Counted from the stretch's first letter, positions 25,455 through 34,336 are shown. The stretch: 64,000 nt of DNA from RGIG1959 sp045604545 (GCA_045604545.1 JAZUOG010000035.1:1-64000); one strand, 5' to 3'. Notes: generated from the letters alone by a model not told the origin. Program-made: numbers and translations.

Positions 25455-26855
25455 TCAGACAGGATGGACCTGATTTTCAGCATCGTAATGAGCGCCGTCG
25501 ACACCGTACTTCGTGTTACGGCGTTGCTCAAAGAACTTCACAGCAACCTGACCGAACTGAGCATAAGAGAGGACATCTTCCTCCTGCTCATACCACTGAG
25601 CCATTTCAAGGCGCAGTTTCTCGAGTTCAGGCTGGAGCTGGTCGGCGGGACGGCAGGTAATCGGGGTCTCATCGCCGATGATCTGCTTGACAAACGCAGG
25701 ATCGATCGCAACGGGAGTACGGCCGTAATCACCGCGGACAAGTCCCTTGAATTCTTTCGTAACCATCTTGTAGCGCTCGCCGTTGATCACATTGAACACC
25801 GCTTGCGTACCGACAATCTGAGAAGAGGGCGTCACGAGGGGCGGATAACCCGCATCGGCGCGAACGCGCGGCACTTCCTCAAGAACAGCCTGAAGCTGAT
25901 CTTCTTTGCCGGCTTGTTTGAGCTGGCTGACGAGGTTGGAGAGCATGCCGCCGGGAACCTGATAGATCAGCGCGTTGGCATCGACCTCAAGCACCTTCTG
26001 GCTCAGCAGACCGCTGTCAAGATACTTCGTGCGCAGACCGCTGAAGTGCTTGGCAACCTCGGTCAGCTTGACAAGGTCAAGACCGGTGTCGTAGGGTGTG
26101 CCCTGAAGAGCGGCAACCATCGACTCGGTCGCGGGATGGGACGTACCCAGTGCGAGCGGAGACAGCGCGGTGTCAACAACATCGGCACCCGCTTCGATCG
26201 CCTTCATCAGCACCATGTCGGCAATGCCGGCGGTGAAGTGAGAGTGAACCTGCACGGGGATCTTGATGCTTTCCTTGAGCGCTTTAACGAGCTCATAGGT
26301 CGTGTAAGGAACAAGAAGACCCGCCATATCTTTCAAGCAGATGGAGTCAGCGCCTGCTTCTTCGAGCTTCTTGCAGTAATCAACATAGTACTCCGTGGTG
26401 AACACGGGGCCGGTGGTGTAGGAAACGGCAACCTGAACATGAGCGCCCTTTTCCTTCTTCGCGGCATTGATGGAGGTTTGCAGATTGCGCAGGTCGTTGA
26501 GTGCATCAAAGATGCGGATCACATCGATACCGTTTGCAACCGACTTCTGTACAAAATACTCAACGACATCGTCCGCATAGTGACGATAGCCGAGCATATT
26601 CTGACCACGGAACAACATTTGGAGAGGCGTGTTGGGCATATGCTTTTTCAGCGTACGCAGACGCTCCCAGGGATCTTCATTCAGATAACGAAGGCAAGAG
26701 TCAAACGTTGCACCGCCCCAGCATTCCAGAGAATGAAAACCAACTTGATCGAGCAATTCCAGCGCGGGGATCATTTCCTCCGTCGTCATACGGGTGGCGA
26801 CAAGAGATTGGTGAGCATCGCGCAGAATGGTTTCGGTAATTCCTACCTTAGCCAT
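25455..26855 (-). CDS. oadA: Carboxyltransferase subunit of the OadA/PycB (5S transcarboxylase) family
   Basis: The 466-aa protein is a DRE-TIM barrel enzyme that moves CO2 between biotin and pyruvate/oxaloacetate. It has ITETILRDAHQSLVATRM, LECWGGATFDSCLRYLNEDPWERLR and VHSHFTAGIADM, giving the metal-binding Asp and His residues, and a C-terminal PYC_OADA region. Unlike many OadA proteins it lacks a fused biotin domain; the biotin carrier is separate (26896-27252). No OadB sodium-pump subunit or biotin carboxylase is present, so it fits a transcarboxylase or a split complex better than a sodium pump. Confidence 0.88.
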   Translation of the reverse strand: MAKVGITETILRDAHQSLVATRMTTEEMIPALELLDQVGFHSLECWGGATFDSCLRYLNEDPWERLRTLKKHMPNTPLQMLFRGQNMLGYRHYADDVVEYFVQKSVANGIDVIRIFDALNDLRNLQTSINAAKKEKGAHVQVAVSYTTGPVFTTEYYVDYCKKLEEAGADSICLKDMAGLLVPYTTYELVKALKESIKIPVQVHSHFTAGIADMVLMKAIEAGADVVDTALSPLALGTSHPATESMVAALQGTPYDTGLDLVKLTEVAKHFSGLRTKYLDSGLLSQKVLEVDANALIYQVPGGMLSNLVSQLKQAGKEDQLQAVLEEVPRVRADAGYPPLVTPSSQIVGTQAVFNVINGERYKMVTKEFKGLVRGDYGRTPVAIDPAFVKQIIGDETPITCRPADQLQPELEKLRLEMAQWYEQEEDVLSYAQFGQVAVKFFEQRRNTKYGVDGAHYDAENQVHPV

Positions 26856-26895
26856 TGTTCATCCATCCTTTCAATCGAGTGTTTCAAAGTAATTC

Positions 26896-27252
26896 TTATT
26901 GGAGCGTCACGAGGGGCGAGCCGGAGTCAACGCTGTCACCCTTGCGGACATGCACAGCGGTGATGGTGCCGTCGTTGGGAGCCTTGATCTCGTTTTCCAT
27001 TTTCATAGCCTCAAGAACAACGAGAACATCGCCGGCCTTGACGGTGGCGCCGGGATTGACAGCCACGCTCATGATGGTGCCGGGCATCGGGCTGTCAATG
27101 GAAGTGCCTTCCGCAGCAGCGGCAGGAGCAGCAGCCGGCGCAGGAGCAGCGGCAGGAGCAGCGACAACAGCAGTCGGCGCAGCGCCGGCGGCGAGTTCCT
27201 CAACATGGACATCATAAGCGGTACCGTTAACGGTAATATTGAAGTGTTTCAT
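26896..27252 (-). CDS. Biotin carboxyl carrier protein
   Basis: The 118-aa protein has a short N-terminal beta stretch, an Ala/Pro-rich flexible linker (about 21-48) and a biotinyl domain (50-118). The domain contains EAMKMENEI, in which Lys84 is the biotinylation site. It should swing carboxybiotin between the two carboxyltransferase proteins encoded on either side. AGGAGG-like bases lie ahead of the ATG. The Ala-rich linker matches those of gcdC/mmdC-type carriers. Confidence 0.94.
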   Translation of the reverse strand: MKHFNITVNGTAYDVHVEELAAGAAPTAVVAAPAAAPAPAAAPAAAAEGTSIDSPMPGTIMSVAVNPGATVKAGDVLVVLEAMKMENEIKAPNDGTITAVHVRKGDSVDSGSPLVTLQ

Positions 27253-27285
27253 AAATTTTTCCTCCTTAATTATGCGTTTGACAGC

Positions 27286-28563
27286 TTACAGCTGAATGTT
27301 GGCGTGTTTCTTCGGGAGCTTGGTAACGCGCTTGCCGGACAACATGTCGAGCAGGCCGATCAGACGTGCCTTGGTTTCGGCAACCGTCACAATATCCGTC
27401 ACATAGCCGCCCGCGGCCGCAACAGCGGGATCATACATCGTGTCAGCATATTCTTTGATAAGCTTCGCACGATCATTTTTGGGATCGGCCATCGCCGCAA
27501 GGCGATCTTCCCATTCGATGCATACACCCGCTTCGGGAGCCAGAGCGCCGATACGAGCGGTGTCCCACGCGAGAACAGCATCAGCACCGGCGCGCTTGCC
27601 GGCGACAGCGATGTAGACCGGACCAATGGCTTTACCGCCGATCACGGTGATCTTCGCGGTGGTTGCCTCAGCGTAAGCCTGAGATAATTTGGTCGCCGCC
27701 TTCAGGCAGCAGAAACCGGCAGCATCAACAAACGTGATAACCGGCAGAGAGAAGCTGTCGCAGATGCGAACAAAACGAGCAGCTTCGGCACAGCCGGCAC
27801 CGAGCTTGTCCGCAGCGAGAGTCACCATGCCGCAGGACACACCGCCCACGCGAGCAAACGCGGTACGGATGCCGTCCTGATTATACAGTTCGATGGAAGT
27901 ATCCGCATCGGCAAATGCCTGAGCGGCACCCGCCGTATCCGTTGCATCAACAGCGGAGGTATCCGCCTCGTACACGTTTGCGGCGGAAAGGTTATTGGAA
28001 GGCAGAGCGGAAAGCAGATCACGAACAACCGTCAGCGCCTCTTCCGCAGAAGCAACGTTGATGTTTGCCTTCGCCTGGTCCTCACCGACATTCAGGCGAT
28101 AATCACTGCCGTCAACAGCAACCACGACATCGGCAGCCGCAGCCATCATCGCCGCAGAGCCGACGCAACCGCCGACAACCACCGCGATCTGCGGAACAAC
28201 ACCGGACAGATCGTTTGCCGCCATCAGAATATCTGCCACAGCGTCCATGGCGTCAAGGCCTTCGACAAGCTTCACGCCGTCGCTGTCATAAACGCCGACA
28301 ACAGGGGCACCGTTTTGTGCCGCCATCGCATAAACCTTGGCGATCTTTGCCGCCTGCGCCTTACCGACAGCACCGCAGCAAACATCATGATCCTGCGCGA
28401 AAGCATACACGGGAGCACCGTCCACCGTGCCGTAACCGGCAACAGCCTCACACGGCTTGTCGCCGTCCTTTGCCAGACGATCGATCTCCACAAAGCTGCC
28501 CGCGTCAAAGAAACTGTTAAGCAGATTACGCGCCGCAGAATCCGAGAGATTTTGAATACTCAT
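27286..28563 (-). CDS. Short acyl-CoA carboxyltransferase (MmdA/12S-like) subunit
   Basis: The 425-aa protein starts MSIQNLSDSAARNLL behind GGAGGT. The N-terminal half has FDAGSFVEIDR, AVAGYGTVDGAPVYAFAQD and GKAQAAKIAKVYAMA. The C-terminal half has FVDAAGF and IGPVYIAVAGKRAGADAVLAW, all recognisable crotonase-fold carboxyltransferase blocks. It is about 90 residues shorter than typical MmdA/PccB proteins, and several loops, including expected acyl-CoA-binding stretches, look trimmed. With the biotin carrier and OadA-type protein it makes a three-part set like the Propionibacterium transcarboxylase (12S, 1.3S, 5S). The acyl substrate is not known. Confidence 0.75.
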   Translation of the reverse strand: MSIQNLSDSAARNLLNSFFDAGSFVEIDRLAKDGDKPCEAVAGYGTVDGAPVYAFAQDHDVCCGAVGKAQAAKIAKVYAMAAQNGAPVVGVYDSDGVKLVEGLDAMDAVADILMAANDLSGVVPQIAVVVGGCVGSAAMMAAAADVVVAVDGSDYRLNVGEDQAKANINVASAEEALTVVRDLLSALPSNNLSAANVYEADTSAVDATDTAGAAQAFADADTSIELYNQDGIRTAFARVGGVSCGMVTLAADKLGAGCAEAARFVRICDSFSLPVITFVDAAGFCCLKAATKLSQAYAEATTAKITVIGGKAIGPVYIAVAGKRAGADAVLAWDTARIGALAPEAGVCIEWEDRLAAMADPKNDRAKLIKEYADTMYDPAVAAAGGYVTDIVTVAETKARLIGLLDMLSGKRVTKLPKKHANIQL

Positions 28564-28643
28564 ATTGTCTACCTCCATCGTATGATTTACTGAAAATAAA
28601 GGGGCATGAATCCAAAATTATCCAAACTACCCATATTGGTTCA

Positions 28644-28672
28644 ATTATAACAAATCGTTTAAATTTTATCAA
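28644..28672 (-). promoter_or_regulatory. Promoter of the transcarboxylase-like cluster
   Basis: Minus strand TTGATA (28667-28672), 17 bases, TATAAT (28644-28649), about 80 bases before the first start codon. Confidence 0.82.
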
Positions 28673-28679
28673 GCGTTTT

Positions 28680-29036
28680 TTACCCGTTACAGCAGGTTTT
28701 TGCAAAAAAATCGGCAATTTCTATGTCAAAGCCGAGAGAATCGACGAAATACCCTTTTTGGATCATGTGTTTTTGTAGGTTGTCAGCGACAATTTTCGCG
28801 GTTTTGGCACCGTCGGATCTGAGAGCGTTCAACACAGCGCGCAAAAGAGCGTCCGTAAGCGCTCCTTCGGGCGCCTCCAGGCAATGCACCGTCGCCTCTT
28901 CCCCGTCGCACACTGCACACGCATATCCGAGCGCTTGTCCGCGATCGGTCATCTCCAGTACCATGCACGGCGGAAGCGACATCTGCTCACACAGTTGCAA
29001 AGCGGTCTGCTTATCGGCGTTTTTTATTGCGATCAT
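28680..29036 (-). CDS. Small GNAT-like protein, function unknown
   Basis: The 118-aa protein (MIAIKNADKQTALQL...) starts at 29036, overlapping the end of the rluB gene by 26 bases, with GGAAAGGCGG upstream. Its layout is that of a reduced N-acetyltransferase fold: GQALGYACAVCDGEEATVHCLEA resembles the central strands, and ALLRAVLNALRSDGAKTAKI resembles the helix after the acetyl-CoA loop. However, the R/Q-x-x-G-x-G/A signature is not clear. It may be an inactive or highly divergent GNAT. It is the last gene of the scpA-rluB operon. Confidence 0.55.
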   Translation of the reverse strand: MIAIKNADKQTALQLCEQMSLPPCMVLEMTDRGQALGYACAVCDGEEATVHCLEAPEGALTDALLRAVLNALRSDGAKTAKIVADNLQKHMIQKGYFVDSLGFDIEIADFFAKTCCNG

Positions 29037-29805
29037 AAATAACCGCCTTTCCGTTTTTGATATACGCGGCGGCGATCTTCTTCTGGGTATTCGTTTCCAC
29101 AAGCAACGAGCGTACCTCTTCGGGGGTGAGATGACGCCAGTCGCCGATTTTCAGCATGCCCATGCGCACGGGTCCGATCGCCGTACGGCGCAGACGGATA
29201 ACCTCCAAGCCCGCCGCCTCACAGGTGCGACGGATCTGGCGATTGCGACCCTCGTACAGCACGACCTCGATCACGGTGCGTTCGGGAGACGACATCACAA
29301 TCACCACTTCCGCAGGTGCTGTCTTTCGACCGTCGATCACAATACCTTCCGAAAAAGCCGTCAGCTGTTCTTCCTTGATCTGACCGCGCAACGTCACACG
29401 GTAATATTTCGGCAAATGCTTTGAGGGGTGCGTGATCGCGTTGGCAAAATCGCCGTCGTTGGTCATGAGCAACAAGCCTTCCGACTCACGGTCAAGTCTT
29501 CCGACGGGATAGATGCGATATCCGGTGCTTTCCACCAGATCTGCCACACATTTGCGTCCTTGTTCATCTTTGAGTGTGGTCACGTAGCCACGCGGTTTAT
29601 TCAGCATCAGATACACCGGCATTTCCGCTTTTTCAAGCTTTTTACCACACACCGCAATGGTATCACGGCGGTCATCGGCTTTGTCACCGAGCTTCGCCAC
29701 ACGGCCATTGACTTTCACCTTTCCTTGTTCGATCAGTTCCTCTGCCTTGCGGCGGGAAGCAACGCCCCGCTCCGACAGGATTTTTTGCAGACGTACAAGA
29801 GCCAT
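29011..29805 (-). CDS. rluB: RluB/RsuA-family rRNA pseudouridine synthase
   Basis: The 264-aa protein has an N-terminal S4 RNA-binding domain (LQKILSERGVASRRKAEELI) and a pseudouridine synthase domain with the catalytic Asp in VGRLDRESEGLLLMTNDG. It also has YYRVTLRG and EGRNRQIRRTCEA. It should isomerise a uridine in 23S rRNA (about U2605 by family analogy). The scpA-scpB-...-dacB-rluB neighbourhood is conserved in Firmicutes. About 25 C-terminal residues beyond the domain are basic and low-complexity. Confidence 0.93.
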   Translation of the reverse strand: MALVRLQKILSERGVASRRKAEELIEQGKVKVNGRVAKLGDKADDRRDTIAVCGKKLEKAEMPVYLMLNKPRGYVTTLKDEQGRKCVADLVESTGYRIYPVGRLDRESEGLLLMTNDGDFANAITHPSKHLPKYYRVTLRGQIKEEQLTAFSEGIVIDGRKTAPAEVVIVMSSPERTVIEVVLYEGRNRQIRRTCEAAGLEVIRLRRTAIGPVRMGMLKIGDWRHLTPEEVRSLLVETNTQKKIAAAYIKNGKAVIYDRNKKRR

Positions 29806-29826
29806 GATATTGTCTCTCCTTGCTGG

Positions 29827-30975
29827 TTATGATGTCAATGCCGCTCTCAGCATGGCCGAGAACAGCGCCAAAAAACGAGATGAAAATGAGCTTTCCTGCG
29901 TCGTCACGTCCGACACAAGAGTAATATCCGCGCGAGCGATCACCGCCCCTTGCAATCGGTATTCGACCGTGCCGACGACATCGCCGACAGCCATCGGCGC
30001 CCATATATACGGCGGTAACATTACCCGTGTTTCAACAGCCGCCGTCGTGTCATCAAGAACCGCCACCGTTTGCGATCGGGTGGTAATCGCCACCTCGGAC
30101 ACATCGCCGCCGAACACTGTCAACGACGGTAATGCGGTCGTCAGTGTCATCGACCGCATCAACGAAAAACCGCCGTTTAAAAGCGTGGTGTGTTCGTTCC
30201 AGTCATCGGCGCAGTTAAGCGTCACCGCAATCAGCGTCACACCGTTTCGGGTTGCCGCCGACACAAGACAGCGTCCTGCTTTTGCGGTATAGCCGGTTTT
30301 CATGCCGACGGCACCGGCGTACTGCCATAGCAGCTTATTGTGATTTTTCAGGGTGATCGTTCGGGAACCGACATTCACCGTTGCAGACGTCATGGCACAA
30401 ACCGATGCCGCCTCCTCGCACTGAAGCACCGCCTCTGCCAACAACGCCATGTCGTACGCCGAGGCACCGTGGCCCTGTGCGTCAAGTCCCGACGGCGTCA
30501 CGAAATGCGATTCGGTCATGCCGAGCGAAGCGGCGCGTTCGTTCATCATCGCCGCAAATCCTTCAAACGATCCGCCGATACACAGTGCGAGCACATTCGC
30601 CGCGTCGTTTCCCGATGACAGTAACAAGCCGCACAAAAGATCGTGTCGCGTGAGCCGATCTCCCGCACGCAACCCCATGCTGCTTCCTTCCACCGCCACC
30701 GCTTGTGCCGTAACTGTCAGCACCGCATCGGGAGGCAACCGTTCACACGCAAGCAGCGCCGTCATCAGTTTGGTTGTACTCGCCATCGGCAACGGCGTAT
30801 GCGCGTTCTTTTCGAACAACACACGTCCCGTTGACGGTTCATACAAAATGGATGCCGATGCCGATGACGGCATGTTGACGGTTACCGGTTCACCGGCAGA
30901 TGCCGTGTTCACCGTTGCAGCGACGGTGATGATCAGCGCAAGTAACGCGATCATCGTATGTTTTACTATAAACAA
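29827..30975 (-). CDS. D-alanyl-D-alanine carboxypeptidase (DacB/DacF type)
   Basis: This secreted penicillin-binding protein trims stem peptides of peptidoglycan; its setting suggests a cortex role in sporulation. It has the three active-site motifs STTK (Ser nucleophile), SGN and KTG (MKTGYTAKAG), then a C-terminal beta domain. A signal peptide with AXA-like end (NTASA) is clear. The start is uncertain: TTG at 30975 has AGGTGG five bases away, but ATG at 30954 or ATG at 30999 are possible. The ribosome site at 30981-30986 lies in a hairpin (30980-31014). No C-terminal amphipathic anchor is obvious. Confidence 0.88.
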   Translation of the reverse strand: MFIVKHTMIALLALIITVAATVNTASAGEPVTVNMPSSASASILYEPSTGRVLFEKNAHTPLPMASTTKLMTALLACERLPPDAVLTVTAQAVAVEGSSMGLRAGDRLTRHDLLCGLLLSSGNDAANVLALCIGGSFEGFAAMMNERAASLGMTESHFVTPSGLDAQGHGASAYDMALLAEAVLQCEEAASVCAMTSATVNVGSRTITLKNHNKLLWQYAGAVGMKTGYTAKAGRCLVSAATRNGVTLIAVTLNCADDWNEHTTLLNGGFSLMRSMTLTTALPSLTVFGGDVSEVAITTRSQTVAVLDDTTAAVETRVMLPPYIWAPMAVGDVVGTVEYRLQGAVIARADITLVSDVTTQESSFSSRFLALFSAMLRAALTS

Positions 30976-30979
30976 GAGT

Positions 30980-31014
30980 ACCACCTGCCCGTAAAACATA
31001 TGCGGGCAGATGGT
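30980..31014 (-). promoter_or_regulatory. Hairpin sequestering the carboxypeptidase ribosome-binding site
   Basis: On the minus strand ACCATCTGCCCG (31003-31014) pairs with CGGGCAGGTGGT (30980-30991) over 12 bp including one G-U, with an 11-base loop. The only good Shine-Dalgarno sequence for the gene (AGGTGG) is inside the 3' arm. It has no T tract of the terminator type. Confidence 0.6.
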
Positions 31015-31023
31015 AAAACAGAC

Positions 31024-31437
31024 TTATTCGATGGTGATTTCGCTGACTTGCTGACCGTCACCCTCGGCGGCGACATCGTCCTTTTTGAAAATGTCTTTGA
31101 TGGTGTTAAGTACATCGGGAACCATGCTCACCGCGCGATCGATCGCACCGGGCTTCGGGTTGACGGGAATAACCTTGACATCACCGTTTGAAACGATCAG
31201 CAATGCCACCGGAATGACGCTGATGCCGGCTCCGCTTCCGCCGCCGAAAATATCACGGTTCGCCTTGTTGGGAAGATCCGAACCGCCCGCCGCAAAGCCG
31301 TAAGAAATATGCGACACGGGCACCACGGAGATGCCGTCGGGAAGCGAAACAGGATCGCCGAGCACCATATTGACATCTGCCATTGCCTTGATTTTATCGG
31401 TCGAGATATCCAGCAAAGAGTTGACATGTTTTTCCAT
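31024..31437 (-). CDS. ytfJ: GerW/YtfJ family sporulation protein
   Basis: The 137-aa protein begins MEKHVNSLLDISTDKIKAM. It has VSHISYGFAAGGSDL and a Gly-rich FGGGSGAGISVIPVALLIV segment, the core of the GerW (YtfJ) family, whose B. subtilis member is needed for lysozyme-linked germination. Residues ahead of the C-terminus are acidic. AGGAGG lies eight bases before the chosen ATG. It follows ytfI by 18 bases, the same pair as in Bacillus. Confidence 0.9.
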   Translation of the reverse strand: MEKHVNSLLDISTDKIKAMADVNMVLGDPVSLPDGISVVPVSHISYGFAAGGSDLPNKANRDIFGGGSGAGISVIPVALLIVSNGDVKVIPVNPKPGAIDRAVSMVPDVLNTIKDIFKKDDVAAEGDGQQVSEITIE

Positions 31438-31455
31438 TGTAATAACCTCCTGCAT

Positions 31456-32142
31456 TTACGTCTTCTTTGTTTCGGAATTTGCGGAGCTTTCGGGTGCGGA
31501 TTCCACCGCTTTGGTCACTCCCGACCACACTCCGAGCACCTTCACCAGTGCCACTAACCCCGCCCACACAACACCAAGCGGGAAAATATACATCGTCATT
31601 CGAAAGCGCACATCGGTGCCTTCCGACAAAAAGTCGGGTTGTACCCTGACTTGGGATTTCCTCACACGTATGACCGCGGACAATGCTGTCACCAACGGAT
31701 ACACCGCCGAGCACATTTGTCCGTAGCGGTCGGCGATCTGATCTGCCCTCTCTCCGCCAACGGTCATGCACAGCTGTAATCGCCCGATCACCACGCTGTG
31801 TGCCACACGCCGAAGCGCGCCTTTGGCAATGCCGACAAGCGCTTTAAACAACGTAAAGACGCCTTTGACGCCTTCCTGTTTATAGAAGATCTTAAACTGC
31901 TCCTTCAAGGACGGCTTGTCTTCCTCGTCCTCTTTGTCGGAAGGAGGTATTATCGTTGTTTCCGACTTGTCCGTTTTTTTATCCGCATCATCACCGGACA
32001 GCGTCATGATGGGAATAAGCCCGAACAGCTTGATGCGTATCTGCCATGTTTGAAGATACTCGATCTTGATGCCGACAGGCAAAATCAGCACCAGTACCAC
32101 CAGCATCAGCAAGCCGAGCAGTATCCAACCGACAACAGCCAT
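31456..32142 (-). CDS. DUF2953 membrane protein (YtfI-like)
   Basis: The 228-aa protein begins with a strong membrane helix (about 4-26), followed by KIEYLQTWQIRIKLFGLIPI, the DUF2953 opening. A charged stretch (DKKTDKSETT... DKEDEED) follows. The body contains FKALVGIAKGALRRV and GRLQLCMTVGGERADQIADRYG, and a second hydrophobic region lies near the C-terminus. Function is unknown; it accompanies ytfJ in spore formers. ATG at 32142 is favoured (GGGGAG five bases away), with a GTG two codons earlier as alternative. Confidence 0.82.
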   Translation of the reverse strand: MAVVGWILLGLLMLVVLVLILPVGIKIEYLQTWQIRIKLFGLIPIMTLSGDDADKKTDKSETTIIPPSDKEDEEDKPSLKEQFKIFYKQEGVKGVFTLFKALVGIAKGALRRVAHSVVIGRLQLCMTVGGERADQIADRYGQMCSAVYPLVTALSAVIRVRKSQVRVQPDFLSEGTDVRFRMTMYIFPLGVVWAGLVALVKVLGVWSGVTKAVESAPESSANSETKKT

Positions 32143-32174
32143 ACGCACTCCCCCCTTTCACACAACGATCGTTC

Positions 32175-32777
32175 TCATTGTGCCGCGTCGTCCGCGTTCG
32201 CTTCTTCCGACTCTCTGATCACGTCATCGAGCGTGGTTTCGGTCATGATGCGTTGTTGCTCTTCTTCGGGAAGCGGCGGTAAATCGGCAAGAGACTCCAA
32301 CCCGAAGCTACGCAAAAACACGGGCGTTGTGCCGTAAAGGAGCGGTCTGCCGGGAAGTTCAAGACGACCGCGCTCTTCGATCAGCCCTTTGAGCATCAAA
32401 CCTTGAATAACCGCACCGCAATCCACCGAACGCACCTGTTCGACAAAGGCTTTGGTGACCGGTTGGTTATACGCCACAACCGCCAGCACCTCCAGTGCCG
32501 CTTGCGACAGCGGCGTGTTGCGTCGCAAGCTCAACGCCGCACGCACGGCATCGGCGGAAGTTTTGACGGTACAGAATTCATAGGCATCATCCAGACGCAC
32601 AAGATGAATGCCGCCTTTTCGGATTTCATATTCCTGACAAAGATCCTCGCAAAGACGCGAAACGGTCTCTTCATCCATATCCAGTGCCTGGGCAATACGG
32701 GACACACTCATCGGTTCGCCCGACGCGAAAAGAATCGCCTCCACATCGGCACGGCACTGATTCACATTTTGACTCAT
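32175..32777 (-). CDS. scpB: Segregation and condensation protein B
   Basis: ScpB forms the SMC-ScpAB condensin complex that compacts and separates chromosomes. The 200-aa protein has two winged-helix domains with VEAILFASGEPMSVSRIAQAL, TPLSQAALEVLAVVAYNQPVT and LLYGTTPVFLRSFGL. An acidic tail follows. Its ATG overlaps the scpA stop (ATGA). Confidence 0.95.
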   Translation of the reverse strand: MSQNVNQCRADVEAILFASGEPMSVSRIAQALDMDEETVSRLCEDLCQEYEIRKGGIHLVRLDDAYEFCTVKTSADAVRAALSLRRNTPLSQAALEVLAVVAYNQPVTKAFVEQVRSVDCGAVIQGLMLKGLIEERGRLELPGRPLLYGTTPVFLRSFGLESLADLPPLPEEEQQRIMTETTLDDVIRESEEANADDAAQ

Positions 32778-33520
32778 ACGGTTTCTTCCTCCACAACAGG
32801 AATATCATCGGGAGCGCCCGGAATAATCGATACCATTTCCGACGCGCCCGTTCCGTCGACTGTAATCCGTTTTCCTTTGATCAACTCCAGAAGTGCCAGG
32901 AATGTGGCGACCATTTCGGAACGACTGGAGGACTCCAGAAACAGCGATTGATAAGAAATGGCTTCGGCACGATACAGCTGTCGAAGGACATACGCAATCC
33001 GCGAGGAGACCGACACGATCTTTCGCGATACGATCCCGCGAAACGCATTCGGAGACGGCGGCAAGCGGCGTTTTCCGCGACCGGCGGCACGCATATATGC
33101 CTCGCACAGCACATACGGCGGATGCTGTCGGCGGTAGGTATAATCGGGAATGACATCTTCTTCGTCACGAACGTACAGATCAAAGCCGATGTGCATCGGT
33201 CCGAGCTTGGCGGCGATATCACGGCAGATCTGATATTCGATCAGTTCGCCCGTCAGTTCGCGGCGCAGTTGTTCGGATTCTTCCTCGTGCTTCGGAAGCA
33301 ACATGGTCGACTTGATCTGTACAAGACGAGCCGCCATATCAAGAAACTCGGTGGCGATCTCCATGTCCACTTCCTGCATCTGACGGATCGTGTCCATGTA
33401 CTGCTCAAGCACCTCGGCAATGGGAATGTCGTAAATATTCAGTTTGTTCTTTTGCACCAGATGCAGAAGCAAGTCAAGAGGACCTTCAAACACCGGCAAC
33501 TTATAGGAAATGGCTTCCAT
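32774..33520 (-). CDS. scpA: Segregation and condensation protein A
   Basis: ScpA is the kleisin that bridges the SMC heads. The 248-aa protein shows the N-terminal kleisin motif FEGPLDLLLHLVQKNKLNIYDIPIA and the EFLDMAARLVQIKSTMLLP helix. A C-terminal winged helix contains MVATFLALLELIKGKRI. It is located between the M50 protease gene and scpB. Confidence 0.95.
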   Translation of the reverse strand: MEAISYKLPVFEGPLDLLLHLVQKNKLNIYDIPIAEVLEQYMDTIRQMQEVDMEIATEFLDMAARLVQIKSTMLLPKHEEESEQLRRELTGELIEYQICRDIAAKLGPMHIGFDLYVRDEEDVIPDYTYRRQHPPYVLCEAYMRAAGRGKRRLPPSPNAFRGIVSRKIVSVSSRIAYVLRQLYRAEAISYQSLFLESSSRSEMVATFLALLELIKGKRITVDGTGASEMVSIIPGAPDDIPVVEEETV

Positions 33521-33545
33521 AAAGAAGTCTCCGTTTCAATCATAA

Positions 33546-34283
33546 TCAGAACACGTTATCCATGCCGAACATCGCGCACACAACCGCACCAAAGCCGTGG
33601 CGCAGGCCGTTCAACACAGGATCAAGGACACCCGAAAAAATGAGCGCAATAAACGCAACGGAAATGTACATCTGATAGCGCTCGATCGTGTCAACGAAGC
33701 GATCAGGCAGGATCATCGCAAAAATACGCGAACCGTCAAGAGGCGGTATCGGCAACAGGTTGAATACGGCAAGGCCGATGTTGACACCCGCAAACACATT
33801 AATCAAGATCAGATACGCATTTTCCACGATCGTCATGGTGGTGTCGGTTGCGCCCAGAGCATACAGCATATCACCGTCAACAACCATCTCCACCCCTGTT
33901 AACAGCAACACAAGGCGGAACAATCCGACGGCGACAACCGCCATCAGCAAGTTGGACAGCGGTCCGGCAAACGCCGTTGCTGCCATGCCGACTTTGCGGT
34001 TTTTGAAGTTATAAGAGTTGACGGGGACGGGACGGGCATAGCCAAAGCCGACCGTCAGAATCATCAGAGCCCCCATAGGGTCGAGATGCTTCATGGGGTT
34101 GAACGTCAGTCGCCCGTACCACTTCGCCGTGTCATCGCCCAGCTTATGCGCCGCATAGGCATGTGCCAGCTCATGGACAGGGAGACACACAAACAGAATG
34201 GCCGCAAACGACGCCAACAGCAACACCACCGAAAGCATGGTGAAATCGCCGCTTTGCCACCATTCCACAAGAGTCAACAGCAT
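33546..34283 (-). CDS. Site-2 protease-like M50 family metalloprotease
   Basis: The 245-aa integral membrane protein (start MLLTLVEWW, GAAAGGA upstream) has the zinc motif H37-E38-L-A-H41 within a membrane helix. The third ligand lies in NLLPIPPLDGSRI. It has about five or six membrane segments and no PDZ domain, like the YwhC/FtsH-accessory group of small rhomboid-like S2P peptidases. It probably cuts membrane proteins. The M50-scpA-scpB adjacency is common in Firmicutes. Confidence 0.9.
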   Translation of the reverse strand: MLLTLVEWWQSGDFTMLSVVLLLASFAAILFVCLPVHELAHAYAAHKLGDDTAKWYGRLTFNPMKHLDPMGALMILTVGFGYARPVPVNSYNFKNRKVGMAATAFAGPLSNLLMAVVAVGLFRLVLLLTGVEMVVDGDMLYALGATDTTMTIVENAYLILINVFAGVNIGLAVFNLLPIPPLDGSRIFAMILPDRFVDTIERYQMYISVAFIALIFSGVLDPVLNGLRHGFGAVVCAMFGMDNVF

Positions 34284-34336
34284 AGTTTTCTTCCTTTCGA
34301 TCATTCACAAAAGCATAGTTTCTTTCAACATACCAG

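Noticed and set aside
25455..28563. Sodium-pumping oxaloacetate decarboxylase
   Set aside because: No OadB/GcdB membrane subunit or gamma subunit is encoded here, and the third protein is an acyl-CoA carboxyltransferase-like subunit instead.
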